Shown in pieces: positions 44,649-57,741 of a stretch of 64,000 bases of DNA (position 1 is its first letter; the number at the start of each line of letters is the position of its first letter). A model generated the notes under the pieces. That model saw nothing but the letters and a program-made list of their open reading frames with translations. It did no database searches and had not been told where the DNA came from. The position numbers and the translations under genes were made by a program. Location: contig OX439000.1 in assembly GCA_949316495.1 (NCBI GenBank), positions 9,240,501 to 9,304,500 on the forward strand, written 5' to 3'. This stretch comes from Amphiduros pacificus (taxonomy: Eukaryota; Annelida; Polychaeta; Phyllodocida; Hesionidae).

Positions 44649-47186
44649 GTCCGTGCGCTTGGCTTTCGACTTCTGGCTCTCTGTCAGAGGTATTTTATAT
44701 CCCCCTTGAAATATCTATGTTTATATAAAACATACCTTCCAAATTAATAATCATTCAAGATACACTAGATAGCTTATTTTTTCATTTGCTCAATAACGTA
44801 GGCATATTGTATTTCCACATGGCCATCCGACACCTGTAAACCAATACATTAATGGTGTTATTTACGTGAAATCTTACAGGGGTGACTTTACATAACATTT
44901 TTTAATCATTAAAGTTAGTCAAATTTAAAGTTGGTTTAAGCAATATATGCTGTGCTACTTTACTTGACAGACGAGAAGGGAAAAATAGCATCGTGTTTCT
45001 CCTGAATATTAATGATAAAAATAACAATATAAAATGATATATGACAATCAAAAAGCGTGGTATCCACCGTTGTAGAGTGAGAACAAGTATGAGTGCGACT
45101 ACATAACTTCCATTTTGAAATGCAAAGGATTATGCTGAGATACAAGACTTAAATAAATAATACATTGATTTGACATGACGACAGAAATATGTACATTTAC
45201 CCGATAGATCATCAAAGTATATCATCGACGACAATATTCACGATTATTGAAATCTGCATTGCGAAATAATATCAGCTTATTTTTACCCAAATAATAACAC
45301 TATTTCTACTGGAGAACGTAAAAACATAGAACCCAAGTATGGCATACAGATAATTATTCAAATGCAAGGACAGAGGTTTCTCCAGAGTAGACTGAGTAAC
45401 TAACACTGGACAGGCGAATCAAACCTTCAGACAGGACTTATAGGTTTGCCCAAAAATGTTTTGATCTTCAATTTTAGAGAGAATGATTGGACGCGTATTG
45501 GAGAATGTTACAAGTAAAACAGAACAAGTAACATTATATACGCTGTTGTCACATGAATCTGTTTGTGAGATGAATGTGCATTATATGTATATTTTATTTC
45601 ACAGCATTATATCACTTTGAATTACTATACGCAAAACTCCACAACTGACAATGCCAATACTGATTAAAGCGTAAATCAAACAAGGGTTGTGGGTGGTGTA
45701 CGCGCTGATTCTGCGGAGTAATCAGAAGATGCGCTGATGACAATCCGGTTACTCTTTTATCGTGTTTATGTTTATATGGCAAAAGATAAGAAATCTGAAT
45801 CCTACTCTACTTGAATATGCGAACCACCGGGGAATGTGGAGAAGTCCGGTTATGTTTCGTGTTACATGATCTATCTAGCAATCACATAAAAAACAACTAT
45901 AAATAAATGAAATATTTACCACAATTTTTATAGCAAATTGAAATCTCTTGATCATTCATATCAGATTCAGATTTACTTAAAAGTAGATATTACATTTATA
46001 GTTGATAAATTCTCAAGAGATTAATAGTAATTGTATAATAACATGAATCATATAAGTCATGTATTTCACTGACTTTTAACACAAATGTTCACGTCGTTTG
46101 GTATAGTGAGCAGTATATGTAATTAGATGTATTAATGTAGACTATGAAGTGATGATGTTTTAGCTGGCGGGGGTTGAGGTCGGTTCTGATCATCCCATGT
46201 GTCGGGCCTGCTGACCAGCTTCTACGGTGCGAAGACCTACGACAGTCACCGTGGCCGGCTTGCTACTTGCCCTGGGACATGCAACTAGTCTACAGGTCAT
46301 ATCGAGACTCACAATGTCCTGGATTATCTGCTTTGGGGAAGAAGATTATTATCCAACAGCTATTTTATGGAAATGTGGGTGGTGTTTTTATGTGTAGTCA
46401 CAATGAGAACAATAATAACATTGGCTATTCTCATTCTGTTTCCAAATATGTTTTATATTATACAAGAATAATAAATAATATTAAACCGGTGTCACATTTA
46501 TATCAGCATTCTAACTTGAATACATGAATAAACTTGCAATCCGTTTAATAGATAAATCATTGAGAGAGAGAGTTAAGAGTATCGAATAAGTTTAAGTTAC
46601 TGAGAAAACAGGTTGGTGTTATTTAACGTGCTTTTAGGAGGAACAGGTGGTTTGGGTCTAGACTGGGTCTTGGATACCGGCGCGAGTCTGCTTGATCCGT
46701 GGTGGTAGGATAGAGAGAACACACCTGATTGTCTGTGACAGACCAGACACACATCTAGGGAGTGCCGCAAGGATTAAAGGTTATCTCCCTCTAAATGGGC
46801 GTATCTTATCACTGGCAGAGGTCCGGGTATACTCACGGATCGGTGCCAAGCAGGTCCGGACCTTGTCAGCGTGGGGTTGAGACCCCCTTGGCCGACACCC
46901 CTCATCCTCCCCCGGCTGTCTCAGATTACAGCAGCCTGCTTCCCGTAACCTGGGCGGCACGAGACTATCAGCTTCCACACACCCCCACCAACACGCCCCC
47001 TGCATGATATGGCACACATGATATTCCCTGCACATGGCACAAGCAGACAAGTGAATTCCGTCCTTTCAAACCAATTCTACACTGCAATAGAATTCTATTG
47101 AAACAATGATGACATCTTTGGCTTATCAAAATGCAAAGAACCCATATGAATATTGTCGATTATGACGTATGTAAAAAAGGACCACA

Positions 47187-47188
<2 letters not shown>
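44649..47188. other. Intergenic, no gene recognised
   Basis: GC-rich patches at 46150-46330 and 46660-47010 contain open frames without recognisable domains. The second has ggttatctccct, a string I associate with molluscan interspersed repeats. Their nature is open. Confidence 0.3.

Positions 47189-47272
<84 letters not shown>
47189..47272. repeat. (AT)n microsatellite
   Basis: About 42 uninterrupted AT units, followed by repeats of accatatatcccatcatatt. Confidence 0.95.
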
Positions 47273-47275
<3 letters not shown>

Positions 47276-47407
47276 ATATATGCCATCATATTGGACCATA
47301 GTATATATGACCATATATCCCATCATATTGGACCATAGTATATAAGTATATAAGACCATATATCCTATCATATTCGACCATATATCCCATCATATTCGAC
47401 CACAGTA
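47273..47407. repeat. About 37-bp tandem repeat
   Basis: Three to four copies of a unit with ccatatatcccatcatattgg and accatagtatata. Related units recur at 48484-48680. Confidence 0.7.
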
Positions 47408-47410
47408 TAT

Positions 47411-48303
47411 TAAGGCAAGAACATGTGAGTGCAGTGTTCAGGCTGGCAGATCTCTCAAGTTGGTTCTGGTGGAAGGATCTCAAGAGTCCGAAGGACGAGT
47501 GAGATCCTTCCACCAGAACCAACGAGAGAGATCTGTCAGTCTGAACACTGCACGAACCTATGTTCTTGACTTTATCTCATACTTTACTCCTACAGATAGG
47601 TATGAGATAAAGGTTTTGGTTTAATGTACAATCTATTTAAAGAAAAACAGAGAGGAAAACATTGCAGCATGTGTGGACCTATGTTGTGTGTGTCAAACAA
47701 CATAAACAATGCCACGCCCCCTTTTTAATGACGTCACACTCAATGACGTCATTACAACATATATTTTATTATGTTATGACGCCATTGAGAGGTGGGAATA
47801 GTGCCACTCTATATTGTGAGATCCTTCCACCAAAACCAACATGAGAGATCTGTCAGCCTGAACACTGCACAAACCTATGGTCTTGACTTTATCTCATACT
47901 TAACTCCTGCAGATAGGTATGAGATAATGTTTTGGTTTGATGTCCAATTAATTAAAACAAAACTGTGTGGAAAACATTGCAGCATGTGTGGACCTATGTT
48001 GTGTTTGTCAAACAACATAAACAATGCCACGCCCCCTTTTTAATGACGTCACACTCAATGACGTCATTGCAACATATATTTTACTATGTAATGACGTCAT
48101 TGAGAGGTGGGCATTGACATCCTTCCACCAGAACCAACTTGAGAGATCTGTCAGCCTGAACACTGCACTCACATGCTATTTTCTTTAATGGTCTGGTATG
48201 TAAACCATTTGCGGTAGATAAATATGAGATAAAGTCAAGAGCATGGGTTCATGCAGTGTTCAGCCTGACAGATCTCTTTTGTTGGTTCTGGTGGAAGGAT
48301 CTC
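47411..48303. repeat. Fold-back repeat block with CRE octamers
   Basis: Arms at 47411-47482 and 47500-47571 form an inverted repeat with a 17-nt spacer, sharing gagatccttccaccagaacc and tgaacactgcac. Two near-identical direct units of about 300-317 bp start at 47500 and 47817. A partial third starts at 48115, and 48216-48303 is an inverted partial copy. Each full unit has a GC box (ccacgcccccttttt) and TGACGTCA sites at 47729, 47744, 48044, 48059 and 48092. Confidence 0.8.
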
Positions 48304-48324
48304 ACTTGTCATTTGGACCAAGAA

Positions 48325-48430
48325 TGATTTGCAAAAGTAGTTCGGCACATGGGTGATCTGCGAAAGTAGTTCGGCAGAGGGGTGATCTGCGAAAGTAGTT
48401 CGGCAGAGGGGTGATCTGCAAAAGAATATC
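48325..48430. repeat. 29-bp minisatellite, about 3.5 copies
   Basis: Unit gatctgcgaaagtagttcgg plus cagaggggt, nearly identical copies. Confidence 0.8.
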
Positions 48431-48590
48431 TCATAGGTGCAGAACACCCTCTTGAAGCACCAAGTATGAGATAAATGTCCATATAACCCAATGACCACAG
48501 TATAGGACCACAGTATATATAACCATATATGCCATCATATTGGACCATAGTGTATATGACCATATATGCCATCATATTGGACAGTATCAT

Positions 48591-49053
48591 ATATGTCCAT
48601 ATATCCTATCATATTGGGCCATCTTATAGGACCATAGGAATATGTCCTATCACACAGAACCCACTGAGATCCACACCGAGATCCTATCATATTGGACCAT
48701 AGTGTTTATGTCCATATATCCCATCATATTGGGCCATCTTATAGGACCATAGGAATATGTCCTATCACACAGAACCCACTGAGATCCACACCGAGATCCT
48801 ATCATATTGGACCATAGTGTTTATGTCCATATATCCCATCATATTGGGCCATCTTATAGGACCATAGGAATATGTCCTATCACACAGAACCCACTGAGAT
48901 CCACACCGAGATCCTATCATATTGGACCATAGTGTTTATGTCCATATATCCCATCATATTGGGCCATCTTATAGGACCATAGGAATATGTCCTATCACAC
49001 AGAACCCACTGAGATCCACACCGAGATCCTATCATATTGGACCGTAATATTCA
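48591..49053. repeat. 115-bp tandem repeat, near-perfect copies
   Basis: atcctatcatattggaccat recurs at 48681, 48796, 48911 and 49026, exactly 115 bp apart. The three full units appear identical, so the expansion is very recent. They are built from the same ccatatatcccatcatatt motif as the 37-bp array. Confidence 0.9.
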
Positions 49054-49260
49054 CTTCCCTAGATCCCACCATGTTGGACAAACGTGCACACGTTATATTC
49101 TATCACAGAGAAGCACAGGGTACGTCCCTACATTTTATGATAAAACATCGCAGTCTAGACTCTTATGTCAGTACATCTCATGATAGATTTCCCTGCATCT
49201 CACCACAATGACGTCCCTACATCTGGACCAGGTTGGGTGGGACGTTCATCCGTCCTCTAG

Positions 49261-51152
49261 GCAATATGTTCCCATATAGTGGGTCAGAGCAGTGTCTGTA
49301 CCTGCAATATGTTCCCATATAATGGGTCAGAGCAGTGTCTGTGTCTGCAATATGTTCCTCTATAGTGGGTCAGAGCAGTGTCTGTGTCTGCAATATGTTC
49401 CTTTATAGTGAATCAGGGCAGTGTCTGTGTCTGCAATATGTTCCTATATAGTGGGAAGTGTCTGTCCTGCAATATGTTCCTATATAGTGGATCAGGGCAG
49501 TGTCTGTCCTGCAATATGTACCCATATAGTGGGTCAGGGCAGTGTCTGTCCTGCAATATGTACCCATATAGTGGGTCAGGGCAGTGTCTGTGCCTGCAAT
49601 ATGTTCCTATATAGTGGATCAGGGCAGTGTCTGTGCCTGCAATATGTTCCTACATAGTGGGTCAGAGCAGTGTCTGTGCCTGCAATATGTTCCTATATAT
49701 TGGATCAGGGCAGTGTCTGTGTCTGCAATATGTTCCTCTATAGTGGGTCAGAGCAGTGTCTGTGTCTGCAATATGTTCCTATATAGTTAATCAGGGCAGT
49801 GTCTGTGTCTGCAATATGTTCCTATATAGTGGGTCAGGGCAGTGTCTGTGTCTGCAATATGTTCCCATATAGTGGGTCAGAGCAGTATCTGTGTCTGCAA
49901 TATGTTCCCATATAGTGGGTCAGAGCAGTGTCTGTGCCTGCAATATGTTCCTATATAGTGGATCAGGGCAGTGTCTGTGCCTGCAATATGTTCCTATATA
50001 GTGAATCAGGGCAGTGTCTGTGTCTGCAATATGTTCCTCTATAGTGGGTCAGAGCAGTGTCTGTGTCTGCAATATGTTCCTATATAGTTAATCAGGGCAG
50101 TGTTTGTGTCTGCAATATGTTCCTATATAGTGGGTCAGGACAGTATCTGTGTCTGTAATATGTTGCTATATAGTGGGTCAGAGCAGTGTCTGTGTCTGCA
50201 ATATGTTCCTATATAGTGTGTCAGGGCAGTGTCTGTGCCTGCAATATGTTCCCATATTGTGGGTCAGGGCAGTGTCTGTGTCTGCAATATGTTCCTATAT
50301 AGTGGATCAGGGCAGTGTCTGTGCCTGCAATATGTTCCTATATAGTGGGTCAGGGCAGTGTCTGTGCCTGCAATATGTTCCCATATAGTGGGTCAGAGCA
50401 GTGTCTGTGTCTGCAATATGTTCCCATATAGTGGGTCAGGGCAGTGTCTGTGCCTGCAATATGTTCCTATATAGTGGATCAGGGCAGTGTCTGTGCCTGC
50501 AATATGTTCCTATATAGTGGATCAGGGCAGTGTCTGTGTCTGCAATATGTTCCTATATAGTGGATCAGGGCAGTGTCTGTGCCTGCAATATGTTCCTATA
50601 TAGTGGATCAGGGCAGTGTCTGTGCCTGCAATATGTTCCTATATAGTGTGTCAGGGCAGTGTCTGTGCCTGCAATATGTTCCCATATTGTGGGTCAGGGC
50701 AGTGTCTGTGTCTGCAATATGTTCCTATATAGTGGATCAGGGCAGTGTCTGTGCCTGCAATATGTTCCTATATAGTGGGTCAGGGCAGTGTCTGTGCCTG
50801 CAATATGTTCCCATATAGTGGGTCAGAGCAGTGTCTGTGTCTGCAATATGTTCCCATATAGTGGGTCAGGGCAGTGTCTGTGCCTGCAATATGTTCCTAT
50901 ATAGTGGATCAGGGCAGTGTCTGTGCCTGCAATATGTTCCTATATAGTGGGTCAGGGCAGTGTCTGTGCCTGCAATATGTTCCTATATAGTGGGTCAGGG
51001 CAGTGCCTATGCCTGCAATATGTTCCTATATAGTGGATCAGGGCAGTGTCTGTGCCTGCAATATGTTCCTATATAGTGGATCAGGGCAGTGTCTGTGCCT
51101 GCAATATGTTCCTATATTGTGTGTCAGGGTAATGTTTCTATATAGTGGGTTG
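49261..51152. repeat. 43-bp satellite, about 44 copies, with 430-bp higher-order repeat
   Basis: The consensus unit is tgtctgtgcctgcaatatgt followed by tcctatatagtggatcaggg and cag. Variants (cct/tct, gga/ggg, cccata/cctata) follow a pattern that repeats every ten units: 50215-50644 and 50645 onward are the same for at least seven units. Open frames in it encode repeated Cys-Asn-Met-Phe-type motifs but are artefacts of a period not divisible by 3. Confidence 0.92.
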
Positions 51153-54100
51153 TGGTGGTACATCGATCTTTATGATTACCGTTTTCGGTTGGGTAAAGGT
51201 AGTGTTAATGGAATATTAATTGCCATCATTCTCCACATACTACTTATATTCTAGACGAAAGTAAAACTTACATTTCAGACTAGAAAATGTGGGCCACACG
51301 GATAAGGTTTATCACCTGGCATGGTTATATTTAAGCACTTGAGCTTCGATTTAAGATAAGGATTACTGAGTTTCACCAGTTCGGGGACAATAGTGACAAG
51401 ATACACGTATAACCGTATATGGATCCATCCCGACTTACCTTAAATAGGTGTATGATTATAAAACCGGTGGCCCAGTTTCCGTCACTTAAAATGGCAGCTG
51501 AAAAAGAAGAATGCGAATCAAGTGTGAGATAAGAGATGAATAGCCATTTTCTAATTTTCTGGACAATGAGATCAGATGAGCACCAAATATATGTTCTGTT
51601 ATTTCTATATTTAAGATTAATATTGATTCTAAATTTTCTACATTTCTATAGTTTTCATTGAGATATATTATAAACTTACCCTGCAGTTCTTGCAGATATG
51701 TCGTGTATTTCTCTTATTGCTTATGTTTATATTTCAAAATATGAGATGCAGAAATGGCATGTTTGTCTAATATTACCTGTGATTTAAATTGCAAAAGATA
51801 ATAAAATTTCACAGAAGAAGTCGTCCTGAAATGGAATATTGTGTGATTCTTTGCTATAATCGGATCATAAATGCAAACATTTTATAAGCGTGAGTATTTT
51901 AGCTTGATAGGAGTGCCTGAAGTGGGGCTCAGATTACCACTTTTGTCACACCTCGTCCCTTCTGACATGAAGAAGGTCCGAATGAACACTTTATGATCGA
52001 TGCTCAATAGTTATTACATCGGACTCATAATCTCTAATTTTGGAATTTTCCATCTGCAAAACAAATGATAAGAATAGGTTTGATCTCCGCAGTTTGCTTG
52101 AATATAGTACTACTGCACATTAACAAAGGATTTGAATACTCTTGCAATCTTATGTTTCAAATAATTCATTCAAAATAGTTAGGTATATCCTAAAATTTAC
52201 CTTTTGTTTCCTTACAATATTTCTTTCATGAAGTTGAAATTTGTGTTGGAAAAGAAATGAGACTTTTTAATTTTTATACAAGTGCTCTTAGATTTGGCCA
52301 GAAATGTTACTTAATAAAAGGCTAGGTTAAGTTTTAAAAACCGAAGTTAAAGGATTGGATGGTGCAGAAAGCGACATCCCTTTTATTGTATATAGCACAA
52401 GGGAAGATTGACATTGCATTTATCAAACAATATCGGTCCTATTTTAACTTTTCTAATTCCCTACAGTTCAAGATTTTTCTGTTATCCACACCGGGTGGCA
52501 TGGAAGTGCATCTACCACCTTTTAATCTAATTAAAGCGTTTGTCATACTACCTTACTGGTTGACGTGAAGTGTTATCTCTAGTGATAACGATCAGTAATC
52601 AACGTCATCTTAGCTTTTCTTATCATAAATGGATCATTACATTTCGATGACTCCGTGATTCTGATTAAAATAATCTCAGGGAAGTAATTATACCTTTAAG
52701 TCAATTTGGTCTAGTGCTAAAGTGTGCACTTACTTATCATTATTATCGAGAATTCTAGTGTATAACACACTAATTTACGTTATTGAAACTCTTTACAAGG
52801 TTTTGTGAGGTCGGTGAATGGCAAACACTATTAAATGAACGTAGCATTATATTTTCCAAAGTTATCATGAAATGAGTTATAAACGCATGTGCATCACGTC
52901 TATATGACAATCTTTCCCCAAATCCTGAGATATTAATAATTCTGTATATATCTTGATTGATGATGAGTACATATTCAGAGAGGAACAAATTAGAGTTGTT
53001 CAAAATTGTGTTTAAACGAAATGATTTCAGGCATTTTGAAAGTTATTTCTTCTTTGCCAGATGGGCCCCGTCTTCTATTGCTTCCGACATAAAAGTATCC
53101 CGTTTCTTAATCATATTTTCAATTTGTGTCCATTTATTTGGTTACTGCATGGAACAATACGGGGCGTCATATTACTGGGTGCAAAAAGTTCTGCGGACAT
53201 TTTCATCCATTCTGCCACACAATGATGAAAGTTGAAAAGTCATAATAATATGGCTATCACTTGGTCTTTCCATGATGTCTTAATCTGAAACATATTCTGG
53301 ATAAATGAGTAGGATGTATTTAACATAATTCTATGTAAACAGGATGATACACTTCCTCCACAATATACAAGACAAAGGAGTGGTTGCAAGTTAAGGAAGT
53401 TGAATGCAGTTGTAAACATAAGAAGATGACATTTTGCTATCCGATTGGTCGTAACAACCATGTCCCCTGTCTTTTCATATGTATTTATTCTATTACATGC
53501 ATAGTGACAATACTGTTTTCTATATATTACAACAGAGCCCAATTAAGTGTTTGATGTGGTCCTTATCTTTAAGTTAGTTATCTCCGGCGCGGTAATACAC
53601 CTTTGGTGTGGATTAACTTGTTCTTTGAAAGTGGGTCACTCACCTCTTCTTCCAATGTACCCATGTTCATGATAATGTCACAATGAAAATATAATAAAAT
53701 AATCCATATTACTGAATAAGGGGAGTCTTCCCAAAAATCAATCTTGAGCAGTGGCCAAACCAAGAATTTTATTCTTCTATGATAATGTGATTTGGAATAC
53801 TTCTTTATATATTAAAAAAAACTTAGGAGAAAAAATGAGACATATATAAATGGTAGGATGAAGTAATCAAATTACATTTTCAAATTCACTTATAATGAGA
53901 AATCATATTATTTGGGATTAAAAAAACAATACGGTAAACAAAATTCAAATTGAAAACAATGGATGAATACAAAAAATAGACGAATTTTAAGCATTAATGG
54001 CAAAGTTATGAACATGGTTGAAATAGTAAAATATTAAAAACGATGTAGTACAACTTTTCTTGTTTGCTTAGAATTAATAGAAGCGTATAACATTGTAAAA

Positions 54101-55373
54101 TTATCAAAATCCTTAAATCTTAAATCTAGGTGACTTTTATGATTTAAATTTTAATAATCAAATAAAATATATATCAAGGTTGAGTCATTGCGAGAACATA
54201 CATTTATCTGACCATCAAATACCCTTAAAGTCTATCAGGAAAAATACGTTTTATATTAAAATCATGCAAAATCACAATTTACAATGATTGTGATAATGTG
54301 AATGACATACGCATTTTTTTCATTACAGTATGAAAAGATTTGATTATCTTTGCAAGTAATTATTTATTTGATGGAAAGGCATTAGGAAAGTCAGATTTGG
54401 ATTTTTAAGAAAAAATAAATACCTCTGGGATTTTCAAATGAAGATATACAACCAAAGAGATTAAAATGCATTTATTAGATAATAATGAATTCATTCACAA
54501 TAATTTACACAAGAAAAGAGATATACAGTTATATATTTCCAACATATATTTGTTACAAATGAAGTTGTGGTTGATCAGTTGGTTTTTGTCTATTGTGCGC
54601 ATTACATGTTTTTCCCTTAAGCCAACATACCTGACAAAAAGAGGAAAGTCTCAGGTAAGGGTACCAGCAGTAGAGATTAAAAATATGAGCTGGCATCATG
54701 CTGAGAATGCTTGCTTACTGAGATTAGTACTCAGATTAGTGGGGTGTGTGGTCACTTTCACATGTCTAAAATAGAGGGCAAATCACTACACACACATATT
54801 TCTACATTCAAATTGTGCTTTTATTTGACAATTAAAATAATGATTGCAATGTGTAATAATTATTTTTGAATATAGAATACTTAATTCTATATTGTTAATA
54901 GTGTTCAAACAACTGAAACTAGAGAACTATTTTGGAGGAATTGACACCATTTCCAAGAGGTGATCTTTGCACATGTGAACACATGCATTACTGGCTGATC
55001 TCACTGAAAAACAGAGAAATGCACATACAGGTGACATGTGGCCTGTTGATTTTCCATCATGACTGATATGATCAAATATTGACAACTCCACATTTTGAAG
55101 GTCTTGAATATTGTTTTGGAACAAATAATATACCAATCTGATGGAATGTATCTAAGAATGAGCATTGTTTGCAGGTATGTGTTAAGAGTTGGTGAATTAT
55201 TATAACACCTTGAATAGGTACAGTTCATGTTTAATTTGAAATGTGGATTCAGCCAAAATGTTCAGTGAGCAATCTTGCCATGAGAAAAGGTCAAAGCATT
55301 TCATCAGACCTGTGAGACGCATGCTAGTGCTGAAACATTTGGAACTATTGCATTGCACTGGATATATTCATAG
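51153..55373. other. Intergenic, no gene recognised
   Basis: Long AT-rich stretch. The open frames are short and without domain signatures, and no mobile element was recognised. Confidence 0.4.
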
Positions 55374-55880
55374 ATGCTCAAAGTTGGCCTCATGACCAAC
55401 TTACTCAAAGTTTAAAGTAGATGATAAAATCTTGAAATTGGATCCATGTTATAAATTCATTTGTCTGAACTCAAATAAATTTGGAATATGAAGATTTCAT
55501 ATTTGTTTTTTGCGTAAAGTTACTATTTTTTATATTTTCTATGTTGTCAAAAACATATTCCATTCTATATGTTCTGACATGCATATTGCTCAAATATTAC
55601 CCCAATATGAAGATTTTATAATTGTTTATACAGTGGCAGCACCGTAGAAAATTTGTTCCATTTCTTTGCTGTCATCACTCAAACTTAACCCAAATATTTG
55701 AATGCCATCTTTGTTTTCTGTATAAAGACATTTTATTTTATTTTAATTTATTTGTATTTTTTTGGTATTTTCTCCATATGCAAAAAAATATGTGTTCTGA
55801 CTTCCATATTGCTCAAAAAAGATCCCAACAATACTGTATGTTCTGATGTGCATATTGCAAAAATAAAACTTCAAAATGAA
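55374..55880 (+). mobile_element. Partial copy of the long-TIR satellite-bearing element
   Basis: The left terminal repeat at about 55374-55435 (atgctcaaagttggcc ... cttactcaaag ... aaaatcttgaaa) matches that at 26229. It is followed at 55480-55870 by four or so units of the atatgaagatt/ttctatatgttctgac satellite. No right terminal repeat is found before the tRNA-like sequence, so the copy is truncated. Confidence 0.6.
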
Positions 55881-55919
55881 GATTTCAGCCACAGCCTGAA
55901 AACAAAAACAAAAAAACTT

Positions 55920-55992
55920 ATTCCCACTGGGAATTGAACCCCAGACCTTTAGCACAGGAGACCAATGTCTTACCCACTGATCCATGTTGAAT
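55920..55992 (-). pseudogene. tRNA-like pseudogene, anticodon position CCT (Arg-like)
   Basis: A 73-nt minus-strand segment has a B box GGTTCAATTCC, a good anticodon stem (TTGGT/GCTAA) with loop CTCCTGT, and a Pol III-like T7 run just after it. Only four of seven acceptor pairs form and the D stem is broken, so it is not a working tRNA. It may be a decayed tRNA or the head of an old SINE. Confidence 0.5.
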
Positions 55993-56629
55993 AGTATGAT
56001 TTGACCTTCTCACTGGCAAATCACACAACAGTTGACATCTTTATCACTTTATCATGTTGTTTTATAAAGGGATATTCAGTAATTTCACACAGCAGCCTAA
56101 GTCAAATTTATAGACTAAAATTTTCCAAAAATATATTTCTCTAAGATGTTATCAATAGTAATGCAAATAGATCAATAGAAACAGATATCTATAACTCATC
56201 TCTCATTAAAATCTAACAATTTTCTAGTTGATTCGCTGTAGGTAGGTATATAAGGTTAGCATGTAATTATTTATATTGAATATGAGGTGTGTCATATAAT
56301 GTCCAGACACATTTACATATTTAACTTGAACTCAAAAAACAGAAAATTGTAATACACCAAAGAAAGTCAGTTTCTTGAGTGGTGCATATTTTTCTGGAGA
56401 AGCCATATGGAAAGTGCATAGGGAGTTGATATGTGTTGATATGTACTCTGTGCATTCACTTATAACAGAAATCCAGATGGCTGAATGCTGGTTGAGAATG
56501 TGCTTGATTTCTCTTAAGGGAAGTACACGTCATGTTTACCAGTTTGTCTTGTCCTATATTTCTCCAGGTAGTCTTGTGCTATGGAGCAGAAGTTGTCCTT
56601 GTCTTAAATTTATCATGGTGTAGTAGTCC
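55993..56629. other. Intergenic, no feature recognised
   Basis: AT-rich sequence leading into the 75-bp array. The last 100 bases contain degenerate forms of the array unit. Confidence 0.4.
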
Positions 56630-57741
56630 AAAAGTTCATCAGATAGTCTCTTCCTATATTCCCGCATCTAATCTTGTCCTGTAGTTCAGCAGTAAGTCTC
56701 GCCCTGTGGTGCATCAGTTAGTCTCTTCCTATATTCCCGCATCTAATCTTGTCCTGTAGTTCAGCAGTTAGTCTCGTCCTGTGGTGCATCAGTTAGTCTC
56801 TTCCTATATTCCCCCATCTAATCTTGTCCTGTAGTTCAGCGGTTAGTCTCGCCCAGTGGTGCATCAGTTAGTCTCTTCCTATATTCCCCTATCTAATCTT
56901 GTCCTGTAGTTCAGCAGTTAGTCTCGCCCTGTGGTGCATCAGTTAGTCTCTTCCTATATTCCCCCATCTAATCTTGTCCTGTAGTTCAGCAGTTAGTCTC
57001 ACCCTGTGGTGCATCAGTTAGTCTCTTCCTATATTCCCCCATCTAATCTTGTCCTGTAGTTCAGCAGTTAGTCTCGCCCTGTGGTGCATCAGTTAGTCTC
57101 TTCCTATATTCCCCCATCTAATCTTGTCCTGTAGTTCAGCAGTTAGTCTCGCCCTGTGGTGCATCAGTTAGTCTCTTCCTATATTCCCCCATCTAATCTT
57201 GTCCTGTAGGTCAGCAGTTAGTCTCACCCTGTGGTGCATCAGTTAGTCTCTTCCTATATTCCCCCATCTAATCTTGTCCTGTAGTTCAGCAGTTAGTCTC
57301 GCCCTATGGTACATCAGTTAGTCTCTTCCTATATTCCCGCATCTAATCTTGTCCTGTAGTTCAGCAGTTAGTCTCACCCTGTGGTGCATCAGTTAGTCTC
57401 TTCCTATATTCCCGCATCTAATCTTGTCCTGTAGTTCAGCAGTTAGTCTCACCCTGTGGTGCATCAGTTAGTCTCTTCCTATATTCCCCCATCTAATCTT
57501 GTCCTGTAGTTCAGCAGTTAGTCTCGCCCTGTGGTGCATCAGTTAGTCTCTTCCTATATTCCCCCATCTAATCTTGTCCTGTAGTTCAGCAGTTAGTCTC
57601 GCCCTGTGGTGCATCAGTTAGTCTCTTCCTATATTCCCGCATCTAATCTTGTCCTGTAGTTCAGCAGTTAGTCTCGCCCTGTGGTGCATCAGTTAGTCTC
57701 TTCCTATATTCCCCCATCTAATCTTGTCCTGTAGTTCAGCA
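56630..57741. repeat. 75-bp satellite, about 15 copies
   Basis: The unit contains cagttagtctcgccctgtgg, tgcatcagttagtctcttcc and tatattcccccatctaatct. The gttagtctc string occurs twice per unit, so the 75-mer itself came from a smaller duplication. Copies differ mainly at cccgc/ccccc and gccc/accc. Confidence 0.93.

Noticed and set aside
49378-51254. Repeated open frames with Cys-Asn-Met-Phe-Leu-Tyr motifs
   Set aside because: They arise from the 43-bp satellite, whose period is not divisible by 3, so every frame recurs. There is no start context or conserved protein.
55920-55992. Functional tRNA-Arg(CCU)
   Set aside because: The D stem does not pair and only four of seven acceptor pairs form.
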